In this document: positions 57,068 through 64,000 of the stretch, piece by piece
Position numbering within the stretch: position 1 is the stretch's first letter
Layout of the letters: every line of letters begins with the position of its first letter
DNA from: RGIG8244 sp045639325
GTDB lineage: Bacteria; Verrucomicrobiota; Lentisphaeria; Victivallales; UBA1829
Length of the DNA: 64,000 nucleotides
Assembly (NCBI GenBank): GCA_045639325.1
Contig: JAZUCU010000026.1
Coordinates: forward strand, 6,920 to 70,919
Direction: 5' to 3'
The notes under the pieces: model-generated
Databases searched by the model: none
What the model saw: the letters and a program-made list of their open reading frames with translations, nothing else
What the model was told of the DNA's origin: nothing
Made by a program: the position numbers and the translations under genes

Positions 57068-60043
57068 TCAATCATCAATTTTCTGCAATACAACGTGGTC
57101 AAAATAAACCTTGCCGCCACCGTAAAGATTGAAACCAAGTCCAATCTTGCCATCGCCCAATGCCACAAATTCACGGGAAACTTTCATCCACGGGAAAGAA
57201 CCGGTGAGACGCCCTTCCGGAACGATCCGTGTTTTGCCGCCCCAAATACGGGCATCCATAATGGAATGCTGCGACAATTCGCCTTTGACATAGAAGGACA
57301 AGCGATACTTTTTGCCCGGCTCCAGACGCGGCGCATTCCGGTAGGAAACACGGGCACTGGCTTTTTCCGCCGGTGTATATTTCGCATCACTTTCCATGCA
57401 GATGGATTGACCGCCGGTCACGAATTCCGATTCATCAAAGCTGACAACGGTTGAATTATCAAATTCGCCAAAGCTCCAATGTTTCCCCATCGTTGCCCCG
57501 ACAATTTTCAATCCGGAGAAGTCAAAGTCCGTAAGCAGGTTAACGGATTTCTTATTGTTGAACACCAGTTTTGCAAAGTGATCCGGCTCATAGAACCGGG
57601 TCTGCAGATACGGCGACCAGCTGTACAAATCAGAACATGCCTTTGTGTTTTTCTGCTGACGGTTATAGGAGAAGTTCGCACGGCATTCATCCGCTTTCAA
57701 ACCGGGGAGCTGATTGAGCGGAATAGAGACTTCTGCAATCCAGCGGTCTTTGCCATTGGATGTTGCAACCTTATAACCGGCTTTCCACGTTTTTTCTGCA
57801 GGATGCATCACAGCCTGGAATTTTCCGCTGGGATTGATCAGCAGGTGATAAACCGTTTCCTTATCGCCACTGGGATTCAGCAGAATTTCAAACGTTGCAA
57901 AACTGGTCGTACTCTGATCCGGCAGAACTTTCAGGCCGGTTTCCAACAAATTGTGCTGCGGGTCAATACTTTCAAACGCAAAGTAAAGATTTTTGCTGTC
58001 TTTCACTACTTTCACGCTTGCACGGATCGGTGTCGTACCAAAACGGAATTTACCCAGATAATTGGCAGATGCCGTTTTCCAGGCAGCTTCATCCAGTTTG
58101 CCATCAACAACAACCGGAGTCTTTACTGTTTTCACGTCAGCCTGAAGAATTTCGGATTCGCCTTTATTCTTCCAGTACAAAGCAGAATATTTCAAAGCCG
58201 GGCCGAGATACTGTTCGCGGAAGAACTTGACTCGGGCAAGATGTTCCGGTGAATCTTTCACCGCTGCTTCCGCTTGATCAAACATTTTTACCCATTTCTG
58301 AATCAGTTTCGGCGGATAGAACTGTTCCCAGACTTTGCCTTCCGGCTGCTTCATAGGCTTCGGTCCCAGCGGAGTTTCAAAAGATTTGCTGCGGACTTTA
58401 TTGATCCAGATACTTTCCGCTTCTTTGAAATAGGCTTTCAATACCGGTGCAGCTTTGCCAAACATCAAGCTGTAAAATTCATCCATAACCTGATTGATAT
58501 TCAAAGAGGTATCCCACATCACACGCATGTTGACATAGATATTGATCCAGTCTTTCGGAGCAGCTCCCGTTTCAACCATACATCCGGAAATATCGTTCCG
58601 GACATCCTGAAAATATTTTGCAATGGCATACGGGGAATTCTGGGAAAGGCCGGGGAAAGAACACCAGTCCTGCCCTTCATCCGTTGCATCAAGATAAATC
58701 CACAACCAAACTTTTCTGCCATCCAGTTTCTTGTTCCAGCGGCGGATCAAATCATGTTCGTATGCAATTTTACTCTTTTCGCTGATGTGATACGGCCCGT
58801 TGAATGCCAGCTGAACAATCACGTTATCCGGCAAATCAACGTTCGGAACTTCACGATAACTGTTATACCCCATCTGCGTGATCCAGCCGGGCAGTTTCGC
58901 ATCTTTGATCGCCTGTGCAACCGTGGCAGTCATTTTCCAGACCGGCTCAGAACCGGTGGATTTTCCCTGGCATTTTTCGCAATAACAAGCTTGCAGACCA
59001 TCCTGCAGATGCACATTGAAGAAACCATCCTTATTATAAACCATGGGGAACCAGTAGCATACGGATTTGCCATTTTTACTCGTCCAGAGAACACCGCGTT
59101 TCTGAGGCGGCTCACCACGCAATGCCGATTTCGCATCTTCAATAATCTCTGTAATAATATTACTGTTCAGACAGAGAAAACCGGGGTAACCTGTCAGGCG
59201 TTCCCCTTTAGAATTCTTGATAAAATATTCCGGATTCGTCTTGCCGAACCGTTTCCAATACCCAAGCTGCTGCAAACCGTGACAGTTCGGAATATCACGC
59301 GTCCCGGCACGCCAACGGAGCATGGCAAGATTGGAAATCTGACGCGGCGGAACTTTCGGATCCATCCACGGCTTTTTGCTGTACATGATTCCAAACGCGG
59401 TCGTAGTACGCACCGCACAATCCGGACGGTCAAAAATATCAACCGCAGGAACTTCCAACTTTTTCAAGTCCGGAACAACAATCCCTAAATCCACCGGAAG
59501 ATAAAAACGGATTCCGGCAAAACGTTCCAGAAAATCATATACCCCGAACATGGTGCCGCGCTGATGCATCATCGGCCGTTCACCCCAGAAATACGCACGG
59601 GGAACGATTTTTTTCGTATGGGATTCTTTATCATCAATCCCCGCGATATAGAGATCTTTACCAACCGTTTTCATAAGAAAACCATCACGGGTCAGATTGC
59701 GCACATCAAGACCTGCTTTTCTGGAAAGTGTTGTATCGCCCAGGAATACAGCATGTTTCCAGCTGGCATCTCGCACCTTGGCAACCGGAATCTTTGCTTT
59801 CAAAGCTTTCCCGAGAAAATGAGCCATTTCTTCTGCCGCAAACTCCGCAGGCTTGCCTGCATCTTCCGGAACGACAATCCCAAAATACACTTTCCCATTT
59901 TCTGCATAAATATGCTTTGTTTTCTGATTCACGTTGATTTTACGCGGCGGCGGATTGAAATGCAATTCCGGCAACTTGACGTCCTGCGCTGCCATCCCAA
60001 CAGCACTCAATGCCCCCAATACAATAAGTAAATTTTTCTTCAT
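57068..60043 (-). CDS. Exported DUF4838 protein with GH67N-like and carbohydrate-binding domains
   Basis: 991 residues. A signal peptide (1-19) is followed by an alpha-glucuronidase N-terminal-like domain (about 45-200, AAEEMAHFLGKALKAKIPVA). Next is a DUF4838 TIM-barrel-like domain (about 205-620) with CYCEKCQGK near residue 355. A CBM9-like domain starts near VVVDGKLDEAAWKTA (about 668). A C-terminal CBM4/9-like jelly roll ends in KVYFDHVVLQKI. The gene is expected to act on extracellular or surface polysaccharide; enzymatic activity of DUF4838 is unproven. The leader from the promoter is about 125 bases. Confidence 0.82.
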   Translation of the reverse strand: MKKNLLIVLGALSAVGMAAQDVKLPELHFNPPPRKINVNQKTKHIYAENGKVYFGIVVPEDAGKPAEFAAEEMAHFLGKALKAKIPVAKVRDASWKHAVFLGDTTLSRKAGLDVRNLTRDGFLMKTVGKDLYIAGIDDKESHTKKIVPRAYFWGERPMMHQRGTMFGVYDFLERFAGIRFYLPVDLGIVVPDLKKLEVPAVDIFDRPDCAVRTTTAFGIMYSKKPWMDPKVPPRQISNLAMLRWRAGTRDIPNCHGLQQLGYWKRFGKTNPEYFIKNSKGERLTGYPGFLCLNSNIITEIIEDAKSALRGEPPQKRGVLWTSKNGKSVCYWFPMVYNKDGFFNVHLQDGLQACYCEKCQGKSTGSEPVWKMTATVAQAIKDAKLPGWITQMGYNSYREVPNVDLPDNVIVQLAFNGPYHISEKSKIAYEHDLIRRWNKKLDGRKVWLWIYLDATDEGQDWCSFPGLSQNSPYAIAKYFQDVRNDISGCMVETGAAPKDWINIYVNMRVMWDTSLNINQVMDEFYSLMFGKAAPVLKAYFKEAESIWINKVRSKSFETPLGPKPMKQPEGKVWEQFYPPKLIQKWVKMFDQAEAAVKDSPEHLARVKFFREQYLGPALKYSALYWKNKGESEILQADVKTVKTPVVVDGKLDEAAWKTASANYLGKFRFGTTPIRASVKVVKDSKNLYFAFESIDPQHNLLETGLKVLPDQSTTSFATFEILLNPSGDKETVYHLLINPSGKFQAVMHPAEKTWKAGYKVATSNGKDRWIAEVSIPLNQLPGLKADECRANFSYNRQQKNTKACSDLYSWSPYLQTRFYEPDHFAKLVFNNKKSVNLLTDFDFSGLKIVGATMGKHWSFGEFDNSTVVSFDESEFVTGGQSICMESDAKYTPAEKASARVSYRNAPRLEPGKKYRLSFYVKGELSQHSIMDARIWGGKTRIVPEGRLTGSFPWMKVSREFVALGDGKIGLGFNLYGGGKVYFDHVVLQKIDD

Positions 60044-60177
60044 AGTATTTCTATTAACTCCTGTTAAAATGAATTCTGATATCCAAACGGGTGCATAGCT
60101 CTAACGAGTTTCTCCTTTTTCATGACAAACCCTTTCAGTTTTTCCATCTGTCATATCAAATTTATACGATCAATTAC

Positions 60178-60205
60178 ATTATACTATATTTTTTCAAAAA
60201 AACAA
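60178..60205 (-). promoter_or_regulatory. Promoter of the DUF4838 gene
   Basis: Minus-strand TTGTTT (60205-60200), 16 bases, TATAAT (60183-60178). Confidence 0.55.
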
Positions 60206-60226
60206 GCATTAATACGTAAAAAATCC

Positions 60227-60254
60227 TTGATTTTTGTGTTTTGGCAGATATATT
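60227..60254 (+). promoter_or_regulatory. Promoter of the DUF5107 gene
   Basis: TTGATT (60227-60232), 16 bases, TATATT (60249-60254), divergent from the DUF4838 promoter 22 bases away. Confidence 0.55.
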
Positions 60255-60287
60255 AATCTCAAATTTTATATTGAGGAGAGAAATACT

Positions 60288-62225
60288 ATGTCAGATTTAC
60301 GTTTTGAACCCTTTACCATTAAAGGACATAAAGTCGGAAAAGCTTCCTGGTTCCCCGCTGTCAGAGAGTTGATCAAATCGGAATTCGCTGCTGAACTCGA
60401 TGAGGATGACGGACTTTTTATCGGTTTCGGAATGATCAACGATGGACTCCCCTACACACTCCAGGATGATTATGACGGCCCCGAAGAAACGTTGACGTTC
60501 CAATCTGTCGTCCTCGAAAATGAATATCTCAAAGCTGTTTTTCTCCCTGAACTCGGCGGAAGACTCTGGTCTCTTTATGATAAAGTTGAAAAACGGGACG
60601 TGATCCTCGAAAATACACGCCTTCTCCCCTGCAATCTGGCAATCAGAAACGCTTGGTTCGCTGGCGGCGTCGAATTCAATTGCGGCAGACGCGGACACGA
60701 TGAACAGACTATGTCTCCACGTTTCGCAGCCGTCATTGAAACAGAAAAATTCCCCGTACTCCGTATCTATGAATATCAGCGCGACCGCGGAACACCGTTC
60801 CAATACGATTGCTTCCTCCCCGATGACTCTCGTTTCCTTTTCATTCGCGGAAGAATTTGGAATCCTAATCGGGAAATGGTCCCCATGTACTGGTGGAGCA
60901 ATATCGCACTGCCCGAAGTCAAAGGCAGTCGCGTGGTCGTCCCCGCAACCACAACGTTTGCAAACTGGTATCAGGGCGGAAATCACATGCTCGCAAAACT
61001 TTCTCTCCCCGATGGCGAAGGTTTCGATGGCACTTATCCCGTCAGCTTCCCTATCGTCAGAGATCATTTCTATAATATCCCGGACGATTCCAGAAAATAT
61101 GAATGTCTTTTCTATCCGGATGGTTACGGTTTCTGTCATGTCTCAACAAAAAATCTCAAAGGCAGAAAACTTTTTGTCTGGGGACAATCGCAGGGTGGAC
61201 GTCATTGGAACAAAAAACTCCTTGGGCCGGAACAGGATGCCTATATCGAAGTACAGGCCGGTCTCGGCAGATCGCAACAGGAATGTCTCCCCATGCCGCC
61301 ACGTACTGCATGGGAATGGCTGGAAGGTTATGGTGCAGTACGCATTGCTCCCGAAAAAGTTTTCGGTGAATGGCAAAAAGCCATTGATGAAGTCACAAAA
61401 CTTCTCGATGAGGTGATTCCTGCCGCTGATTTGGAAACAATGCTCGCAGAAACACGCCAATCCATCGCTCTCAAACCCGGAAAAACGGTCATAACCGGAT
61501 CCGGTTGGGGCGCCCTCGAAGAAATGCGCATGAATGAAAAACTTTCTCCACAGCTCGATTTCGGTTCCATCGGCGACGAACAGAAAATCTGGGCAGACTT
61601 GCTCAGCAATAATACCATCAAAGACGACAATATTTTTTCTTATCTCATCAGCGAACCTTGGTTCAAAAAATTGTCGCAGGCTGAAGATTCCTGGCAGAAA
61701 AAATATTTTTCCGCCCTGTACTATTACAGAAAAGGTGATCTCAGATCTGCCGATGAAGCCCTTGAAAAAGCAAAAAACGGCAGCAGAAAACATATTCTTC
61801 ACCTTCTCGCTAATGTCCGCATGAAACAGAACCGTCCCCAGGAAGCAGCAGAAGCTATTTATCTCGCCGGAAAAGAAACACCTGCCGATGCATCATTCAA
61901 TAAGGAAGTTTTGAAAATGCTTCTCGGGCTCGGCGAATATCAGAAAATGGCAGACCTCTTGAACACAATGGCTCCCCAAGTTCGCAAACTTCCATTCATT
62001 CAATTCATGGATGCATGTGTTTGTGCTTACACCGGAAAATTGGACGAAGCAGAACAGATTTTACTGCAGGATGGCGGACTCAATATTCCCGATATCCGCG
62101 AAGGTGAAAACTCCGCATCAAAAATTTATATCTACATTCAACAGAAAAAAGCCGAGCTTGACGGAAAAACCATCGAGCCCGACCAAGTCGTTGTACCATT
62201 CAATCTCGACTTCAGAATGTCTTAA
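60288..62225 (+). CDS. DUF5107 protein with TPR C-terminal domain
   Basis: 645 residues from ATG 60288, with GAGGAG upstream; a TTG-started extension to 60234 overlaps the promoter. The N-terminal two-thirds is a galactose-mutarotase-like beta-sandwich (DUF5107 type): LKAVFLPELGGRLWSLYDK near 92-110, FAGGVEFNCGRRGHDE near 141-156 and RLFVWGQSQGG-type sequence near 300. The last 200 residues are TPR helices. No signal peptide. DUF5107-TPR proteins are widespread in gut bacteria, uncharacterised, and probably act on sugars or sugar-binding. It overlaps the convergent esterase gene by 14 bases. Confidence 0.82.
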   Translation: MSDLRFEPFTIKGHKVGKASWFPAVRELIKSEFAAELDEDDGLFIGFGMINDGLPYTLQDDYDGPEETLTFQSVVLENEYLKAVFLPELGGRLWSLYDKVEKRDVILENTRLLPCNLAIRNAWFAGGVEFNCGRRGHDEQTMSPRFAAVIETEKFPVLRIYEYQRDRGTPFQYDCFLPDDSRFLFIRGRIWNPNREMVPMYWWSNIALPEVKGSRVVVPATTTFANWYQGGNHMLAKLSLPDGEGFDGTYPVSFPIVRDHFYNIPDDSRKYECLFYPDGYGFCHVSTKNLKGRKLFVWGQSQGGRHWNKKLLGPEQDAYIEVQAGLGRSQQECLPMPPRTAWEWLEGYGAVRIAPEKVFGEWQKAIDEVTKLLDEVIPAADLETMLAETRQSIALKPGKTVITGSGWGALEEMRMNEKLSPQLDFGSIGDEQKIWADLLSNNTIKDDNIFSYLISEPWFKKLSQAEDSWQKKYFSALYYYRKGDLRSADEALEKAKNGSRKHILHLLANVRMKQNRPQEAAEAIYLAGKETPADASFNKEVLKMLLGLGEYQKMADLLNTMAPQVRKLPFIQFMDACVCAYTGKLDEAEQILLQDGGLNIPDIREGENSASKIYIYIQQKKAELDGKTIEPDQVVVPFNLDFRMS

Positions 62226-63084
62226 AGGCATTATCCGCAAAATTTAACATCCAATGCCAATCGTATGCAGAAATACCGTGCTCCTCTGATCGGCGCACAT
62301 ATCCAAGATACGATCCAATGCAGCTGGTGTCATAATCATCCGGATACCCATCGCCGGGCATGCCCGTTTTCCCAAGAAAATCCCAAACCGGCGATGCCGC
62401 TTTACATGCCAGATACTCACTTTCCGTATCCATCCAGGGCTGTGTGCTGAATCCTTCCACAAGAATTGACCGTGGCGCAATCGAAGCTACCAGCAAATGT
62501 TGGTCAAATGTCAAAAGTTTTGCCGGATTTTTTTTATATTTATCATAGGCTTTACAATACCAGTGTGGAAAATATCGCATCTCTGTTGCAATATTTTCTC
62601 CAAAATCCCGTTTCGCAAGACATACTCCACCGCCCCCACATTGATTCGGAACACATACCGCAAAACGTTCATCTCTTGCAGCCGCAAGCAATGCTGCCTT
62701 TCCCAATCGGGAACAACCGGTTACAACAGATCGCATAATATCAAGAGCAGGATTTTGTGCCGCAAGATCAAGACCACGGGAAAGAGCCCACGCCCAGGCA
62801 CCGAGAGATGTAATGTTATCCGTACGAGTTTCATCCCGTTCACCCCAGAGAGAAAAAACGCCATTGTATGCAAATTCTTCCTGTTTATATGCTTCATTCT
62901 GCTCCCAAATGGAACAATCAGAAGAAACTTCAGCATAACATGCCGTCAGGACAGCATATCCCCGGGCAATGATCATGCCGATGGGAAAGACAAAATCGGA
63001 ATCCGGATTGCACTGTGAACCTCTGTTTTCTTCCAAAGGACGATTGTTTCTGGTTTCCGGTCCACTCCGCACCCACGCATCCAT
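62212..63084 (-). CDS. CE15-type glucuronoyl esterase-like protein, C-terminal part (frameshifted)
   Basis: 290 residues in this frame, carrying most of an alpha/beta hydrolase. The nucleophile is S125 in GCSRLGKAAL, the CE15 signature (GCSRxGK). VPNQCGGGG, FDQHLLVASIAPRSILVEG and a late DWHWML (H277, catalytic His) also fit the family. CE15 enzymes split ester bonds between glucuronic acid and lignin-type alcohols, and bacterial relatives vary. The frame continues upstream past the ATG at 63084 without a break to codons for LNYRGNFELTHDPEIPI, which should directly follow IFF of the other fragment. Confidence 0.75.
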   Translation of the reverse strand: MDAWVRSGPETRNNRPLEENRGSQCNPDSDFVFPIGMIIARGYAVLTACYAEVSSDCSIWEQNEAYKQEEFAYNGVFSLWGERDETRTDNITSLGAWAWALSRGLDLAAQNPALDIMRSVVTGCSRLGKAALLAAARDERFAVCVPNQCGGGGVCLAKRDFGENIATEMRYFPHWYCKAYDKYKKNPAKLLTFDQHLLVASIAPRSILVEGFSTQPWMDTESEYLACKAASPVWDFLGKTGMPGDGYPDDYDTSCIGSYLGYVRRSEEHGISAYDWHWMLNFADNAFKTF

Positions 63085-63118
63085 AATCGGAATTTCCGGA
63101 TCATGTGTCAGCTCAAAA

Positions 63119-63508
63119 TTACCACGATAATTCAGAAAAAAAAATGACAGGTACCGGCTTTTTTACATGACGCGGACGGTAAAGCAGCCAATTGATACAG
63201 GGACCGGTCCGGTCTTTTTTAAAATACATTTTATATTGTGTCCGAACTGCAAATCCGGCCAACGCACCATCCTGTTCTTCAAATACATCAATAATCATAT
63301 CTTCGGGTGCAGGCGGCTCAACACCAAACATTTCATGTGCAAAAATATCAAGAATTTCTTTTCTGCGTGCCGGCCAATCAGCCGGAGATTTCAAGGGAGT
63401 ACCATCCGCAAAACACAATGGATCTTCTAATGTATACGGTGAGATTTTAGTCACATCATAATTCGGTTCATCATAATTCGGGCGAATAGGTGCAATATCT
63501 GTATTCAT
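63119..63508 (-). CDS. CE15-type esterase, N-terminal part (frameshifted)
   Basis: 129 residues from ATG 63508, with AAAAGGA upstream; the in-frame TTG at 63526 overlaps that site. No signal peptide. The fragment has the usual start of CE15-like cytoplasmic relatives, with KSPADWPARRKEILDIFAHE near 46-65 and KKPVPVIFF at the end. It then runs out of frame through a nine-A tract (63136-63144; T9 in the mRNA sense) and stops. Removal of one base rejoins it to the fragment ending at 62212. It is a mutation, a sequencing error, or slippage. Confidence 0.75.
   Translation of the reverse strand: MNTDIAPIRPNYDEPNYDVTKISPYTLEDPLCFADGTPLKSPADWPARRKEILDIFAHEMFGVEPPAPEDMIIDVFEEQDGALAGFAVRTQYKMYFKKDRTGPCINWLLYRPRHVKKPVPVIFFSELSW
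63136..63144 (-). other. A9 tract at the frameshift point
   Basis: Nine A on the plus strand. With eight, the two esterase fragments form one continuous reading frame. Confidence 0.85.
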
Positions 63509-63537
63509 AATTCTAATCCTTTTCAAATTGTTTCAAT

Positions 63538-63566
63538 AACTTACCACCGCAATCAGAAAAAATCAA
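63538..63566 (-). promoter_or_regulatory. Promoter of the CE15-like gene
   Basis: Minus-strand TTGATT (63566-63561), 17 bases, TAAGTT (63543-63538), 30 bases before the start codon. Confidence 0.4.
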
Positions 63567-63586
63567 GTAAGTATGAAAAAAAAGAG

Positions 63587-63623
63587 AAAAAAAAAAGCCT
63601 GAAACTCGTTTATAGCTTCAGGC
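63587..63623 (-). terminator. rRNA operon terminator
   Basis: On the minus strand GCCTGAA and TTCAGGC (63623-63617 and 63603-63597) pair around a 13-base loop, followed by ten T. It lies just after the 5S gene. Confidence 0.88.
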
Positions 63624-63641
63624 ATGAGGGCAAAAAAAAAT

Positions 63642-63753
63642 CCGGCATCGAACTACTCTCCCGCACTCTTGTGTGCAGTACCATCGTCGCTGGGCCCCTT
63701 ATCGATCGTGTTCGGGATGGGAACGTGAGTTGCAAGCCCGCCATAGACACCGG
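63642..63753 (-). rRNA. rrf: 5S ribosomal RNA
   Basis: About 112 bases. Read on the minus strand it has the 5S consensus: GGCGGGCTTG, the CCCATCCCGAACACG loop region, then GATGGTACTGC and GCGGGAGAGTAG. The CCGG 5' end pairs with the GATGCCGG 3' end. Ends were set by this pairing and may be off by a few bases. Confidence 0.92.
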
Positions 63754-63853
63754 AAAAAAAAATGTTAAAGATGTTAAAATGCTGAGGAAGATAAGTAGAC
63801 AAAGTAGAGAAAAAGTTGATTTGAGAATCAGCAAAGATGACTTACCTTTTTTG

Positions 63854-63881
63854 ACTTTTACATCCTAGCAGATGTGAAAGT
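63854..63881 (-). other. Stem in the 23S-5S spacer, possible processing site
   Basis: ACTTTTACATC (63854-63864) and GATGTGAAAGT (63871-63881) form an 11-pair stem with one G-U pair, 9 bases from the 23S 3' end, as expected for an RNase III-type or maturation stem. Confidence 0.45.
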
Positions 63882-63889
63882 GAAAAAAA

Positions 63890-64000
63890 GGTGGTCAAGC
63901 CTCACGACCGGTTAGTAATGCTAAGCTAAAAACATTGCTGTTCGTACACTTGCATCCTATCAAGCTTGTGGTCTTCAAGCGGTCTTCAGGATTCAAAGAA
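63890..64000 (-). rRNA. rrl: 23S ribosomal RNA, 3' end (partial)
   Basis: Read on the minus strand the last 111 bases contain CTTGATAGG, then AGCTTAGCATTACTAACCGG and TCGTGAGGCTTGACC, matching the 3' end of bacterial 23S rRNA. The rest lies beyond the right edge. The rRNA order 23S-5S and the minus-strand direction are normal. Confidence 0.9.

Noticed and set aside
63671..63868. 65-codon ORF near the right edge
   Set aside because: Lies on the complement of the 5S rRNA gene and its spacer.
1..64000. tRNA genes, riboswitches and insertion sequences
   Set aside because: Reading both strands I found no cloverleaf with a T-loop signature, no known riboswitch core and no transposase or terminal inverted repeats; a tool-based scan could still reveal one.

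Overview
The window reads as chromosomal DNA of a carbohydrate-degrading bacterium of the PVC superphylum, most likely a Lentisphaerota/Victivallales member. This placement is inferred from gene content, not from a marker-gene tree. Supporting content: many GH20, GH127, DUF4838, DUF5107 and CE15-type glycan genes, a GTP-type PEP carboxykinase, Bat-type VWA proteins, a homodimeric glycyl-tRNA synthetase, and orphan secretin-like proteins. GC content looks close to half. I see no insertion sequence, prophage, CRISPR array or tRNA gene. The right edge carries the 3' end of a 23S rRNA and a 5S rRNA, both on the minus strand.

Layout. 1-4.1 kb: a truncated glycan-related gene, a sugar isomerase/epimerase, TatD DNase, an HNH nuclease, an exported EEP-fold lipoprotein and panD. 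4.2-6.8 kb: rdgB, then two exported proteins, one a LIM-like zinc-finger protein with a DA1-type HExxH peptidase domain. 7-11.2 kb: a small lipoprotein and two overlapping secretin-like genes. 11.3-18 kb: a GH99-like/WbsX protein, a TIM-barrel protein, an esterase and a 1040-residue unclassified glycan-type protein. 18-20 kb: pckG. 20-27.4 kb: a hybrid histidine kinase followed by Bat genes fused as BatB-BatC and BatD-BatE. 27.4-36.8 kb: a WecA/MraY-type transferase, histidine phosphatase, Mpv17-like protein, XerC, O-antigen ligase with TPRs, an exported SagB-like protein, glgA, queA and a small Ala/Pro/Glu-rich protein. 36.9-40 kb: glycyl-tRNA synthetase and two lipoproteins. 40-43.5 kb (minus): tatA-tatC-DUF362-NapH/NapG-type fusion. 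43.8-46.3 kb: rpsP-khpA-trmD-rplS-rnhB, with no rimM. 46.3-49.1 kb: a phosphodiesterase, sfsA and cca. 49.1-50.9 kb: a caspase-fold protease with a C-terminal multi-pass membrane domain. 51-63.5 kb: GH20, MFS transporter, epimerase, GH127, DUF4838/CBM, DUF5107-TPR, and a frameshifted CE15-type esterase. 63.6-64 kb: rRNA.

How it works together. The glycan genes pair cytoplasmic glycosidases with a transporter and isomerases, as expected for uptake and breakdown of short glycans. The Tat cluster looks self-contained: a translocon (TatA, TatC) with two twin-arginine redox proteins. One of these carries its twin-arginine motif in the middle of a polytopic protein, so a single chain appears to place Fe-S clusters on both sides of the membrane. 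Promoters are easy to read: more than twenty genes have a TTGnnn box 16-18 bases before a TATATT-like box, and sfsA appears to be leaderless. Most gene pairs within operons overlap by ATGA or lie within about 30 bases. The strongest leads are the Tat/NapHG operon, the caspase-membrane protein, the DA1-like exported peptidase, the Bat fusions with preserved internal signal peptides, the orphan tandem secretins, and a terminator embedded in rnhB.
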